Source of the DNA: Nocardioides sp. L-11A | GTDB lineage: Bacteria; Actinomycetota; Actinomycetes; Propionibacteriales; Nocardioidaceae | Reading direction: 5' to 3' | DNA length: 64,000 nucleotides | Assembly (NCBI GenBank): GCA_029961745.1 | Contig: CP124680.1 | Location: 1,364,001 to 1,428,000, forward strand | Shown: positions 24,236 through 33,480 of the stretch, piece after piece | How the letters are laid out: every line of letters starts with the position of its first letter | How positions within the stretch are numbered: the first letter of the stretch is position 1 | Program-made: the position numbers and the translations under genes | The notes under the pieces: generated by a model | Database searches by the model: none | Told to the model about the DNA's origin: nothing | The model's input: only the letters and a program-made list of their open reading frames with translations

Positions 24236-24960
24236 ACCGGAAGCCCCGGAAGCACCGGTAGCGCCAGGAGCGGGATCCCGCGCCCGAGGCGTAGGGGAGC
24301 GGCGACGAGCCCGTCGCGCCACAGATGAGCACTCGCCACACCCCACGGCATCGCCACCGACACGACGACCTCGCGCGCGGCGTCCAGGACGAGGAGGCGC
24401 TGGTCGTGCTCGCCCGGGCGCGGACTCGTGGCGCCGACCAGCAGCCCACCGCGCTCGGTGAGGACGCGGGCGACACCGGCGCGGGCGGCGGCCACCTCGA
24501 TCGACCGGCCCGGAGCCGGGGTACGGCGCTGCCGCCCGGCGTACTCCAGTGTCGCGATCGACACGAGTGCCTCGGTGGTCTTGGCCTGCTGCCCGATCGC
24601 GACCAGACCGTCGTGCTGGTGGCGGATCTCGTCGTTGTGCTTGCCGATCCTCGCGGTCAGCCTCCGCGTCACCGCGGGTGTCTGGAGATCCGTCTCGAAC
24701 AGGCCGTACTCGGTGAGCAGCAGGGCCCGCCGGCCGGGCAGCGCGACGGCGCCGCGCAGCATGCCACGCACGCCCGTCAGGAGCTGCCAGGTCTGGTCGG
24801 AGAGGTCCAGGATGCCGACGCGCACCGCGGAGGTGCCCTCGACCCAGGAGGTGAGCAGCGTGTCGGGGGCGAGCAGGACCGTCGCTGTCGTGAACCCCTG
24901 CGGGTTCTCCCCGAGCGTGGGAACGGGGATCTCGACGGCGCCTCCGGTCACGGGTATCAC
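24232..24960 (-). CDS. Hypothetical protein, beta-propeller-like
   Basis: 242 residues, no signal peptide, composed mainly of short alternating strands (TVLLAPDTLLTSWV, VRVGILDLSDQTWQLL, RALLLTEYGLFETDL, GLLVGATS..DQRLLVLDAA, ending LLALPVLPGLPV), a pattern that suggests WD-like blades. No family recognised. The upstream side shares a short gap with the divergent HNH gene. Confidence 0.55.
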   Translation of the reverse strand: MIPVTGGAVEIPVPTLGENPQGFTTATVLLAPDTLLTSWVEGTSAVRVGILDLSDQTWQLLTGVRGMLRGAVALPGRRALLLTEYGLFETDLQTPAVTRRLTARIGKHNDEIRHQHDGLVAIGQQAKTTEALVSIATLEYAGRQRRTPAPGRSIEVAAARAGVARVLTERGGLLVGATSPRPGEHDQRLLVLDAAREVVVSVAMPWGVASAHLWRDGLVAAPLRLGRGIPLLALPVLPGLPV

Positions 24961-25013
24961 CCTGCCGCACGGGAGCCGGGGCTTTGTGTCGGACCCCTCT
25001 GATGGGGTGAGGC

Positions 25014-26321
25014 ATGGTCAGTGATCGGGCGGTGGTCGACTTGTCGGCCGGTGAGGTTCTCGAGTTCGTCGCGACCCGTCACGCTGCCCGCCTCCAGGCG
25101 GAGCGGGACATCCTCGAGGCCGCGTATCAGTGGGCGGTGCTGCACCATCCCGACCGGCTCCCGGTCGATGATCGGCGGGGCCGGTCGCGGGCTCGTCGTG
25201 TGGGTGGGGCTGGCACGCCGCTGGTCACCGAGCACGCCGCGGCGGCGTTCGGGGCCCGGGTCCAGACCAGCCCCTATGGTGCACGCCGGTTGATCGCGGA
25301 TGCGGTCGACCTCCACCTCCGCCTCCCGAGGCTGTGGGCCGGTGTCCGGGCCGGCACCGTGCGGGTGCCGCATGCCCGCCACGTCGCGGCCGCGACCCGC
25401 GACCTCACTCCTGAGGAAGCAGCCTGGGTCGACGCCGAGGTCCATGAGGTCGCGGACGGCCGGTTGGCGTGGGCCCGGTTCGAGACCGTGGTGGACGGCA
25501 AGGTCGCCGCCGCTGCGCCGGAGCTCGCCCGCGCCCGGGAGGAGGCTGCGGCGAAAGAGCGGTGTGCTCGCATGTCGCGGGTCAACCGGCACGGGATGGC
25601 GACGTTCACCATCAAGGCGGACGCGGTCACGATCGCGGGGATCGATGCCGCGGTGAGCGCGGTCGCGGAGAAACTGAAAGAACAGCAGCCGGACGCGGCC
25701 GTGAATGACCGTCGGGTCGCCGCGGCTGCGTTGTTGCTCAATCCCACCGCACACGCCGACCTGGACCTCTCGGTCGGGCCGGTGAAGGTCCGGGCCACGG
25801 TGTACCTGCACCTGTACGCCGATTCCCCGATCGCCCGGTTGGAGGGCCATGGCCCGGTCACCATCGCCCGGATGATGCGACTGCTCGGTGAGGCGGGAGC
25901 CAGGACCCGGATCACCCCCGTCATCGATCTACCTGGCCAGGCACCGGTCGATGCCTACGAGATCCCCGCCCGGCTGCGTGAGGCGGTGCACCTGATCCAC
26001 CCCGCCGACGTGTTCCCCTACGCTGCGAACACCACCCGCGACGTCGATCTGGACCATGCGGTCCCCTACAGCGAGGGCGGGCCGACCAGCATCGGCAACC
26101 TGGGGCCGTTGACGCGTACCCATCACCGGGTCAAGACCCACGCCGGTTGGCAGGTGCGACATCCGTTCCCCGGGATCGTGATCTGGCGCGATCCCTACGG
26201 GGCCCACTACCTCATCGACCCGACCGGCACCCGCCGGGTCACCCCCACCACCGGTGACGACACACCCACCCGCACCGACATCATGGTCACCCATTTCGTC
26301 CTCGACCACACCGCCGCCTGA
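25014..26321 (+). CDS. DUF222 / HNH endonuclease-domain protein (13E12 type)
   Basis: 435 residues. Helical DUF222 region (~20-320) followed by an HNH nuclease motif near residue 345: DLDHAVPYSEGGPTSIGNLGPLTRTHHRVKTH, with the DH and the HH pair that bind metal. It lacks the CxxC pairs present in its paralogue at 48462. Such proteins are found in many copies in Nocardioides and mycobacteria; their role (selfish or DNA-processing) is not settled. A small hairpin, ACCCC/GGGGT (24993-25008), lies just ahead of the ATG. Confidence 0.85.
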   Translation: MVSDRAVVDLSAGEVLEFVATRHAARLQAERDILEAAYQWAVLHHPDRLPVDDRRGRSRARRVGGAGTPLVTEHAAAAFGARVQTSPYGARRLIADAVDLHLRLPRLWAGVRAGTVRVPHARHVAAATRDLTPEEAAWVDAEVHEVADGRLAWARFETVVDGKVAAAAPELARAREEAAAKERCARMSRVNRHGMATFTIKADAVTIAGIDAAVSAVAEKLKEQQPDAAVNDRRVAAAALLLNPTAHADLDLSVGPVKVRATVYLHLYADSPIARLEGHGPVTIARMMRLLGEAGARTRITPVIDLPGQAPVDAYEIPARLREAVHLIHPADVFPYAANTTRDVDLDHAVPYSEGGPTSIGNLGPLTRTHHRVKTHAGWQVRHPFPGIVIWRDPYGAHYLIDPTGTRRVTPTTGDDTPTRTDIMVTHFVLDHTAA

Positions 26322-26389
26322 CCGCCGCCACGGGTGAGCGCACGCACGGTCTCGGCCTGACCGGGCCGCGCCGTCGCTAGGGTCGGAGC

Positions 26390-27031
26390 GTGGCCGTGAC
26401 CCTCGACGAGATCCACGTCGCCGACCCTCCGCACGCCTGGCGCGACGCCGGGTTCACTGTCGACGACGACGGCACCTGCCGGGTCGGGAGCGTCCGGATC
26501 CGCCTGGTCGGCCGCGCGCGCGGCACCGGGATCGTGGGCTGGTCCCTGCGCGACCTGCCCGGCGACGCGGCCGCGACCGACGTGGACGGCGTTCCGACGG
26601 CGTCCTCGGTGACGCCACCGTCCACGCCCGCGACCCACGCCAACGGGGTCACGCACCTCGACCACGTCGTCCTGCTCTCGCCCGATGTCGCCCGGACGCG
26701 GGCCGCACTGGAGGCGATCGGGCTCGACGTACGCCGGGAGCGGGACGGCCTTCTCGCCGGGGCCCCGGTGCGACAGCTGTTCCTCCGTCTCGGCGAGGTG
26801 ATCCTCGAGGTCGTCGGCTCACCCGACGAGACCGGAGACGAACCGTCGACCTTGTGGGGCCTGACCCACACGGTGGTGGACATCGAGGCCGCGGCAGCGC
26901 TGCTCGGTGGGCGGACGTCGCCGGTGAAGGACGCGGTGCAGCCCGGCCGGCGGATCACCACCCTGCGACACCGGGATCTCGGCATATCGGTGCGCACCGC
27001 GTTGATCACGCCCCACGTGCGGGCCGGCTGA
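26390..27031 (+). CDS. VOC/glyoxalase-like protein
   Basis: 213 residues from GTG 26390. Two beta-alpha-beta-beta-beta halves can be traced: LDEIHVADPPHAWRDAGFTV...GIVGWSLRDL and THLDHVVLLSPDVARTRAALEAIGLDVRRE with VILEVVGS. A single metal ligand His is visible in LDHVVL with Glu in ILEVVG. Substrate unknown. Stop overlaps the next start (TGATG). Confidence 0.75.
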   Translation: MAVTLDEIHVADPPHAWRDAGFTVDDDGTCRVGSVRIRLVGRARGTGIVGWSLRDLPGDAAATDVDGVPTASSVTPPSTPATHANGVTHLDHVVLLSPDVARTRAALEAIGLDVRRERDGLLAGAPVRQLFLRLGEVILEVVGSPDETGDEPSTLWGLTHTVVDIEAAAALLGGRTSPVKDAVQPGRRITTLRHRDLGISVRTALITPHVRAG

Positions 27032-27612
27032 TGCGCCGGGTCTCCGTCGTCGGCAGCTCCGGGTCCGGCAAGTCGACGCTCGCGCGCCGCCTCGCGGCGG
27101 CCCTCGAGGTCGAGTACGTCGAGCTCGACAGTCTGTTCTGGGGACCGGACTGGACGCCGGCCACGGCCGAGCAGCTCCGGCAGCGCGCCCGGCTCGCCAC
27201 CGCCGGTGAGGCCTGGGTCGTCGACGGCAACTACCAGAGCAAGCTCGGCACCCAGGTCTGGGAGCGCGCCGACACCGTGGTCTGGCTGGACCCGCCCCGC
27301 TGGCGGGCGATGTGGCAGTCGATCAGTCGCACCGCACGCCGTGCGGCCACCGGTCAGGAGCTGTGGTCGGGCAACCGAGAGACCTGGCGTGGCCTGATGT
27401 TCTGGCGCGGCGCGGACTCCGTCGTGTGGTGGGCCTGGACGACGCACCGCGGCACCCGGGAGCGGTACGCCACGGCGATGGGCGAGGCCACGGGAACGGG
27501 CCCGGCCTGGCACCGGCTGCGCACCCGCCGCGACGTCGCGCGGTTCCTCGACGCCGTCAGTGGCGGCGCTGCAGCACGACCCAGCCGAGGGCCACGCCGA
27601 ACCCGGCGATGA
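27031..27612 (+). CDS. P-loop nucleotide kinase (adenylate-kinase-like)
   Basis: 193 residues. Walker A GSSGSGKS at residues 8-15, followed by LARRLAAALEVEYVELDSLFWGPDW and WVVDGNYQSKL, the pattern of the FlaR-like / topology-modulation family of small P-loop kinases. WLDPPRW is the Walker B strand. Substrate unknown. It is coupled to the VOC gene and its 3' end overlaps the convergent small membrane protein by 56 bp. Confidence 0.75.
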   Translation: MRRVSVVGSSGSGKSTLARRLAAALEVEYVELDSLFWGPDWTPATAEQLRQRARLATAGEAWVVDGNYQSKLGTQVWERADTVVWLDPPRWRAMWQSISRTARRAATGQELWSGNRETWRGLMFWRGADSVVWWAWTTHRGTRERYATAMGEATGTGPAWHRLRTRRDVARFLDAVSGGAAARPSRGPRRTRR

Positions 27613-27772
27613 TCGGCCCGATGACCGAGAACGTCTCGGACTTCGTGTCGCCGATGACGCCCCACGACAGCAGCGTCCAGTAGCCGCCGATCAGCAGCAG
27701 GAGGACCGCCGGAGGCAGGCCGAGCAGCAGCTTCTGCCAGCGCGGTCGCGCGCCGTAGCGATCCTGGTCCAC
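27557..27772 (-). CDS. Small membrane protein
   Basis: 71 residues with two hydrophobic segments (LLLGLPPAVLLLLIGGYW and VIGPIIAGFGVALGWVVL) around a short polar loop. Family unknown. It overlaps the end of the kinase gene on the other strand. Confidence 0.6.
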   Translation of the reverse strand: MDQDRYGARPRWQKLLLGLPPAVLLLLIGGYWTLLSWGVIGDTKSETFSVIGPIIAGFGVALGWVVLQRRH

Positions 27773-27870
27773 GTCCTGCAGGCTACTCGGCGACCCGGGC
27801 GGACCAACCTTCGGCCAATCTTCTGCTGCTGTCCTGGGGTGACCGTCATCTCATCTCGGGAGAGTCAGTC

Positions 27871-30234
27871 ATGGGGAAGTCACTCGGGCCTGCCGGCGCG
27901 CCCGCACCACCGAACGCCGGACCACCCTCCACTGTCGGAATCGGCCGCCGCTCCTTCGTCGGATACGTGCTGGGCGGGACCGGCCTCGTCGTGGCCGCCG
28001 ACCTCGCGCTCGGCGCCGCGCCGGCGCAGGCCGCGGGCCTGCCGATCCCGTCGGTGCCGCAGGTCCCGGAGCTCTACGACCTCAACGACTTCCTCACCCA
28101 CTGCGCGCTGCCGACCTCGGCGCTGATCGCGATCCACATCGACGAGCGGGGCGACGCGCACTTCGCGCTGCCGCGGATGGAGGTCGGACAGGGCATCACG
28201 ACCTCGACGGCGATGATCATCGCCGACGAGCTCGACCTGCCGCTCGACCGCGTGCACGTGACGCTGGCCCCGGCGCGCCGGGAACTGCTGTTCAACCAGC
28301 TGACCGGCGGTTCCAACACGACGATCTCGACGTACACCCCGATCCGGGTGGCCGCCGCCGTGGCCCGCAAGGCGCTGCTCGACGCGGCGGCGATCCAGCT
28401 CGGCGCGCTGGTCACGACCCTGACCGTCAAGGGCGGGGTGATCGCCGACCTGCTCGGCAACACCCTGACGTACGGCGAGGCGTCGGTCCTCGCCGCGCCG
28501 GAGACCACGCGCCAGGTGCGGGTCGAGCTCAAGGAGGAGTCCGAGCACGCGATCGTCGGTACGCCGCAGCGGCGGGTCGACGCCCGGGACGCGGTCACCG
28601 GCCGCAAGCGGTTCGCCATGGACCTCGACGTCCCGGGCGCGCTGCCGACCATGGTATGTCGTGCCCCAGACCTCAACGGCACGGCGAAGGAGGTCCGCAA
28701 CCAGGCGGCGGTCGAGGCGATGCCGGGCGTCACCCACGTCGCGATCATCCCGACCGGGGTCGCCGTCCGCGCGCGCACCTTCGGGCAGTGCATCGACGCC
28801 GTGCGCGCCCTCGACGTCGGGTGGAACGCCGGCACGGTCGCGGGCCGGTCGTCGGCCGACATCCTCAAGCAGCTGCGCCGGGCCGAGCTGCCGCTCGCCG
28901 TGCCCAAGCTCGGCGCGACGACCGTCGAGGGCGAGTTCGTCTTCCACTTCCGCAGCGGTTCGGCGCTCGAGCCCAACTGCGCGATCGCCGACGTGCGCGC
29001 CGACTCCGCCACCATCTGGGGCGGACTCAAGTCGCCGATCGACGCGCAGTCCAAGGTCGCCAAGGCGCTCGGCATGGGGCAGGGCAGGGTGACCGTCAAC
29101 GTCGTCCAGGGCGGCGGCTCGTTCGGCCGGAAGCTGTTCAGCGACGCCGCGATCGAGGCGGCGCACGCCTCGAAGGCGTTCGGCGCGCCGGTCAAACTGA
29201 TGTGGCACCGGGCCGACGAGCCGCGGCAGGGCCGGGTGCACCCGATGGCCACCTCGCGGATCCGGGCCACGGTCCTGCTGGGCAGCGTCATCAGCTTCGA
29301 GCAGCGGCACACCTCGGTGTCGACGGACTTCACCCACGGCCTGGGCGAGCGGCTGACCGCGGAGGTCGCCGCCCTGCCCACCGGGCTCGGCAACCTCGGG
29401 TTCTCCGAGACCGTGTTCCTGCTGAGCCAGGAGCTGCCCTATGACTTCGGGGTCGTCACCCAGCTGCTCAACGAGTCGAACTACGACGTCGACAGGTTCA
29501 ACACCAGTTCCGTGCGCAACATCTACTCACCCGACGTGCGGTGCGCCAACGAGCTGATCGTCGACCGGCTGGCCGCCAAGCTGAAGTTGGACCCGGTGGC
29601 GTTCCGGCTGAGGTACGCGAAGAGCGGCATCGTGAAGCGGGTCCTGCGGCGGGCGGCCGAGCTGGGCGAGTGGGGCCGCGCGATGCCCGCGGGCACCGCG
29701 CAGGGGATCGCGATCCACAAGGAGTACAAGGGGGCGACCGCCGTCCTGGTCGAGATCGACTGCCGGCCCGAGACGGTGAACCGGACGGTGCGCGACGCCG
29801 TCACCGGCCCGCGGGTCACGAGGGCGACCGTCGTGGTCGACTGCGGACTCGCCATCAACCCGCTGGGCATCGAGGCCCAGATGATGGGCGGCTTCTCCGA
29901 CGGGCTGGCCCAGGCGCTGAGCTACGGCAACCACCTCGTCGACGGCCACTTCCTCGAGGCCAGCTGGGACAACTCGGCCTACACGCGGCAGTGGAACACG
30001 CCCTTCGACTTCCGCTGTGAGGTGCTCGACTCCGACCGCAGGGAGCCCGGCGGTATCGGCGAGGCCGGCGTCGCGGCGTCGATGGCCGCGGTGGCCTGCG
30101 CCTACGCCCGGGCCACCGGGACGATGCCCACGGAGTTCCCGATCAACTTCCACGACCCCCTCCACTTCGAGCCGAAGCCGTTCGTCCCCTCCGTTCCCGA
30201 GTCGCCGGTCAACGGCCTCGACCACGTCTCCTGA
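27871..30234 (+). CDS. Molybdopterin-binding subunit of an aldehyde/isoquinoline-type oxidoreductase, Tat-exported
   Basis: 787 residues. Twin-arginine signal at residues ~30-60 (GRRSFVGYVLGGTGLVVAA, cleavage near AQAAG). The large-subunit layout follows: MEVGQGITTSTAMI, GGSNTTIS, GGGSFGRKLFSDA and the catalytic PGGIGEAG Glu near the C-terminus. This matches the IorB-like family, which hydroxylates heterocycles or aldehydes using molybdopterin cytosine dinucleotide. The [2Fe-2S] subunit gene follows 10 bp later, the reverse of the usual order. Confidence 0.85.
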   Translation: MGKSLGPAGAPAPPNAGPPSTVGIGRRSFVGYVLGGTGLVVAADLALGAAPAQAAGLPIPSVPQVPELYDLNDFLTHCALPTSALIAIHIDERGDAHFALPRMEVGQGITTSTAMIIADELDLPLDRVHVTLAPARRELLFNQLTGGSNTTISTYTPIRVAAAVARKALLDAAAIQLGALVTTLTVKGGVIADLLGNTLTYGEASVLAAPETTRQVRVELKEESEHAIVGTPQRRVDARDAVTGRKRFAMDLDVPGALPTMVCRAPDLNGTAKEVRNQAAVEAMPGVTHVAIIPTGVAVRARTFGQCIDAVRALDVGWNAGTVAGRSSADILKQLRRAELPLAVPKLGATTVEGEFVFHFRSGSALEPNCAIADVRADSATIWGGLKSPIDAQSKVAKALGMGQGRVTVNVVQGGGSFGRKLFSDAAIEAAHASKAFGAPVKLMWHRADEPRQGRVHPMATSRIRATVLLGSVISFEQRHTSVSTDFTHGLGERLTAEVAALPTGLGNLGFSETVFLLSQELPYDFGVVTQLLNESNYDVDRFNTSSVRNIYSPDVRCANELIVDRLAAKLKLDPVAFRLRYAKSGIVKRVLRRAAELGEWGRAMPAGTAQGIAIHKEYKGATAVLVEIDCRPETVNRTVRDAVTGPRVTRATVVVDCGLAINPLGIEAQMMGGFSDGLAQALSYGNHLVDGHFLEASWDNSAYTRQWNTPFDFRCEVLDSDRREPGGIGEAGVAASMAAVACAYARATGTMPTEFPINFHDPLHFEPKPFVPSVPESPVNGLDHVS

Positions 30235-30244
30235 GGTCGCCGTC

Positions 30245-30724
30245 ATGCCCACGCACACCTTCCAGCTCAACGGCGAGACCGTGACGGTCGACGTCGAGGA
30301 CGACGTCCGCATCCTCTGGGTCCTGCGCGACGTCCTCGGCGTGACCGGACCCAAGTACGGCTGCGGGATCAACGTCTGCAAGGCCTGCACGTCGCACATC
30401 AACGGCAAGGCGTTCAACCCGTGCGCCGTACCGGTCGGGGCGATCGGGCCGGACGACGAGATCACCACGATCGAGGGTCTCGCCGACACCGCCCCCGGTG
30501 CCGGGCTGCACCCGATGCAGGAGGCCTGGCTGGAGTACGACGTCGCGCAGTGCGGCTACTGCCAGCCGGGGCAGATCATGGCGGCGGTCGCGCTGGTCGA
30601 GCGGGTCCGGGCCGAGCGCCGCGCGATCACCGAGGACGACCTCGACTCGATCCGCAACGTCTGCCGGTGTGGCACCTACCCGCGGATCCGGGACGCGATC
30701 AGGGCCGGGGCCGAGCACATGTAG
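30245..30724 (+). CDS. [2Fe-2S] subunit of the IorAB-type oxidoreductase
   Basis: 159 residues. First cluster CGINVCKACTSHING, near residue 40 (plant-type ferredoxin), then the C-terminal helical domain with CGYCQPGQI near 100 and CRCGTYPRI near 138 binding the second cluster. It passes electrons from the molybdenum subunit. No signal peptide, so it would be carried out with the Tat-targeted large subunit. No cytochrome or FAD partner is encoded nearby. Confidence 0.9.
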   Translation: MPTHTFQLNGETVTVDVEDDVRILWVLRDVLGVTGPKYGCGINVCKACTSHINGKAFNPCAVPVGAIGPDDEITTIEGLADTAPGAGLHPMQEAWLEYDVAQCGYCQPGQIMAAVALVERVRAERRAITEDDLDSIRNVCRCGTYPRIRDAIRAGAEHM

Positions 30725-30727
30725 TGC

Positions 30728-31345
30728 TCAGCCCAGCGCGAGCCTCACGGCGACCAGGACCATCGTCGCCGCGATGCACAGCTCCACGACCTGCCACGCG
30801 CGCGGACGCGCCAGGAGGGGGGCGAGCAGCCGGGCCCCGAACCCGAGCCCGCAGAACCACAGCACGCTCGCCGCCGCCGCCCCGAGCCCGAACCACCAGC
30901 GGCCGGCGGGCTCGCCGCCGTCGTGAGCGGCGGCGACGGAGCCGATGAGGAGGAGGGTGTCGAGGTATACGTGCGGGTTGAGCCAGGTGAGCAGGATCGT
31001 GCGGGTGACCACGCCGCGGCGGCTCTCGACGCCGCCCTCGCCCGTGACCACCGCCAGCGACTCCGGCCGCGCGGCGCGGCGCAGCGAGCCGGCGGCGTAC
31101 CCGAGCAGGAAGGCGACGCCCAGCCAGCGCACGAGCACGAGCGCCCAGCCCGCCCGGTCGACGAGGGCACCGACGCCGGCGATGCCGGCCGCGATCAGGA
31201 TCGCGTCGGACGCCGCGCAGATCAGTACGACGACCCCGACGTGGGAGCGGAGCAGCCCCTGGCGTAGGACGTAGGCGTTCTGGGCTCCGATCGCGACGAT
31301 GAGGGACGCCGTCGTCAGCAGGCCGGCGACGGTGGGAGCGAGCAC
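30728..31345 (-). CDS. LysE/ArgO-type amino-acid exporter
   Basis: 205 residues from GTG 31345. Six membrane segments; the opening TVAGLLTTASLIVAIGAQNAYVLRQGLL is the family signature, followed by LTWLNPHVYLDTLLLIGS. LysE exports lysine and arginine. The divergent LysR-type gene at 31426 is its expected regulator. Confidence 0.85.
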   Translation of the reverse strand: MLAPTVAGLLTTASLIVAIGAQNAYVLRQGLLRSHVGVVVLICAASDAILIAAGIAGVGALVDRAGWALVLVRWLGVAFLLGYAAGSLRRAARPESLAVVTGEGGVESRRGVVTRTILLTWLNPHVYLDTLLLIGSVAAAHDGGEPAGRWWFGLGAAAASVLWFCGLGFGARLLAPLLARPRAWQVVELCIAATMVLVAVRLALG

Positions 31346-31387
31346 ACGGTCGAACCTAGGATCGGCTCCACGTGAAGGCCAGCGAAT

Positions 31388-31401
31388 GTTCCTGCAGGAA
31401 C
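31388..31401. promoter_or_regulatory. LysG/ArgP operator candidate
   Basis: GTTCCTGCAGGAAC is a perfect 14-bp palindrome in the 80-bp gap between lysE and the LysR-type gene. A weaker TAAG/CTTA inverted repeat sits just to its right (31404-31416). Confidence 0.55.
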
Positions 31402-31425
31402 CTAAGCGTCACTTAACCTGAGGGA

Positions 31426-32295
31426 ATGCGCTTCGACCCCGCCCAGCTGGAGACGCTCGTGGCGATCACCGAGGAGGGGACCTTCGAGGCCGCGGCCCGG
31501 CGCCTCCATGTGACGCCCAGCGCGGTGAGCCAACGGGTGCGGGCACTGGAGCAGGCGGCCGGCCAGGTCCTGGTGCGCCGTACGACGCCCGCGACCGTGA
31601 CGCCGGCGGGGGAGCCGCTGGTGCGGCTCGGCCGCCAACTGCGGCTGCTCGGGACCGAGGCGGCCGCGAGTCTCGGTGGCGATGACGTCGTCGACCTCGC
31701 GGTCGCGGTGAACGCCGACTCGCTGGCCACCTGGTTCCGTCCGGTGCTGGCCGCGGTCGCGCGGCGGCCGGGCACCGCGCTGCGGCTGCACCTCGAGGAC
31801 CAGGCCTACTCCGACGACCTGCTGCGGCGCGGCGAGGTGCTGGCTGCCGTGACGGGGGAGCCGCGGCCGGTGCAGGGCTGCATCGTGGAGCGGATCGGGG
31901 GCATCCGCTACACCGCGGCGGCCGCGCCCCGGCTGGTCGAGCGGCACCGGCGGGGCCGGGGCGTCGACTGGGCGGCGATGCCGCTGGTCGTCTACAACGA
32001 GAAGGACCACCTTCAGGACGACCTGCTCGCCGCCCACGGCGCGGGGCGACCGGCCGTCGTGCACCGGGTGCCCAGCACCGCCGCCTTCCACGAGGCGATC
32101 CGGGCCGGCCTCGGCTGGGGGATGCTCCTCGACCCGCAGCTCGCCGACAGCCTCGCGGCGGGAGAGGTGGTCCGGCTGCCCGGCGCCCGCCCGGTCGTCG
32201 TCCCGCTCTTCTGGCAGCGCTGGCGCCTCGACAGCCCGGCACTGGTGGCGCTGAGCGAGGATGTGCGCCGCGCGGCGCGCGCGGGGCTGCGCTGA
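31426..32295 (+). CDS. LysR-type regulator of the ArgP/LysG group
   Basis: 289 residues. N-terminal winged helix (LETLVAITEEGTFEAAARRLHVTPSAVSQRVRALEQAAGQ) matches the ArgP/LysG group closely, and the divergent gene is the exporter LysE. When basic amino acids accumulate, LysG activates lysE. Effector domain spans ~90-289. Confidence 0.88.
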   Translation: MRFDPAQLETLVAITEEGTFEAAARRLHVTPSAVSQRVRALEQAAGQVLVRRTTPATVTPAGEPLVRLGRQLRLLGTEAAASLGGDDVVDLAVAVNADSLATWFRPVLAAVARRPGTALRLHLEDQAYSDDLLRRGEVLAAVTGEPRPVQGCIVERIGGIRYTAAAAPRLVERHRRGRGVDWAAMPLVVYNEKDHLQDDLLAAHGAGRPAVVHRVPSTAAFHEAIRAGLGWGMLLDPQLADSLAAGEVVRLPGARPVVVPLFWQRWRLDSPALVALSEDVRRAARAGLR

Positions 32296-32300
32296 GCCGG

Positions 32301-32756
32301 TCAGGCCTCCGCGGTGGCCTTGATCCCCGTCAGCGTCTGCCGCATGCCCTCGCGCAGTGCCGTGGTGAAGACGTCCATGCCGCCGAGGAAGCCCTCGGTG
32401 AGCTCGCGGGACAGGTCGGAGATGCCGTCGGGCGTGCTGCGGCGCTGCGTGAGCAGGGTGCCGTCGTCCTCGGCGCGGAGGTGGAAGGACCAGACGGCCC
32501 AGTTCTCCTCGACCCGGAAGGCGATCTCCTCCTCGGGCGCGAACCGGACGATCCGGGCGTGGGTGGTCCACTCCAGCTCGCCGTGCTGGTTGCGGTTCGT
32601 GAACGCCGCGCCCTCGCCGAGCTCGGCGCCCTCGGCCAGCCGGGTCGAGGTGACCTGCGGGCTCCACTCGGCCATCCGCCGCACGTCGCTGACGAGTGCC
32701 CACACCCGGGCCGGGGGCGCGTCGATCGCGATCGAGTCCTCGAGCTGCTGGTCCAT
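32301..32756 (-). CDS. SRPBCC/polyketide-cyclase-like protein
   Basis: 151 residues from ATG 32756 after GGGGAGG. The SRPBCC lipid-binding fold is visible: DSIAIDAPPARVWALVSDVRRMAEWSPQV at the start and a long C-terminal helix with GGMDVFTTALREGM. Ligand unknown. It is divergent from a TetR gene, with two matched operator-like sites between them, so it is likely under that regulator. Confidence 0.8.
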   Translation of the reverse strand: MDQQLEDSIAIDAPPARVWALVSDVRRMAEWSPQVTSTRLAEGAELGEGAAFTNRNQHGELEWTTHARIVRFAPEEEIAFRVEENWAVWSFHLRAEDDGTLLTQRRSTPDGISDLSRELTEGFLGGMDVFTTALREGMRQTLTGIKATAEA

Positions 32757-32778
32757 GGGTCCTCCCCGGTTGATCTGT

Positions 32779-32842
32779 GCGACCGGTCGGTCGCATTGAT
32801 GGGCACCGTAGTCGCCGGAGATCTTTACGTCCAGTCGGTCGT
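32779..32842. promoter_or_regulatory. Two related TetR operator sites
   Basis: GCGACCGGTCGGTCGC (32779-32794) and ACGTCCAGTCGGTCGT (32827-32842) agree at 12 of 16 positions and lie 48 bp apart in the gap between the SRPBCC and TetR genes, placed to control both. Confidence 0.55.
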
Positions 32843-32856
32843 ATAAACTGTCGGCC

Positions 32857-33447
32857 ATGGCAGGAGAGGCGGCTCCGGTGGATGGGCGCCGGGCGCGTGG
32901 CGACGCGACCCGGCGGCGCGCGGCGCGGCACGCGGCGGATCTCGCCACCACCCACGGACTCGACTCGATCTCGGTCGGGGGGCTGGCGACCGCCACGGGG
33001 CTCAGCAAGAGCGGCATCCTCACGGTCTTCGGTACCCGCGAGGCGATCCAGGTCGCGGCGGTCGCCGAGGCTCGCCGCGTGTACGCCGCGACGGTGATCG
33101 AGCCCGCCTGGGGCGCCGAGCCCGGGCGGGCGCGGCTGCGGGCCCTGCTCGACTCCTGGGTCGACTACCAGCGGGCGGGAGTCTTCCCGGGCGGCTGCTT
33201 CGTCACCGCGACCGCCGTCGAGTTCGGTCACCGCGGGGGCCCGGTCGCCGACGCCGTGCGCCGGCTCAAGCGCGAGTGGCTCGACCTGCTGGAGACCGAG
33301 CTGACGACGGCGGGTGCCGCCGATCCCGTCGACGACGCCTTCCGGATCGACGCCTATCTCACCGCCGCGGACACCCGGCGCCAGCTCTTCGGCGACGACA
33401 CCGCGCTCGACCGGGCGCGTGCGCTCGCCCTGGCGGTGATCGGCTGA
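32857..33447 (+). CDS. TetR family transcriptional regulator
   Basis: 196 residues. HTH at ~20-65: RRRAARHAADLATTHGLDSISVGGLATATGLSKSGILTVFGTRE. Ligand domain with VDYQRAGVFPGGCFVTATAVEFGHRGGPV is the C-terminal TetR pattern seen in the YvdT-like group. Probably represses itself and the divergent SRPBCC gene. Confidence 0.85.
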   Translation: MAGEAAPVDGRRARGDATRRRAARHAADLATTHGLDSISVGGLATATGLSKSGILTVFGTREAIQVAAVAEARRVYAATVIEPAWGAEPGRARLRALLDSWVDYQRAGVFPGGCFVTATAVEFGHRGGPVADAVRRLKREWLDLLETELTTAGAADPVDDAFRIDAYLTAADTRRQLFGDDTALDRARALALAVIG

Positions 33448-33480
33448 GCGGACGGCCCGAACTCCTCTAGGCTGGTCGCG

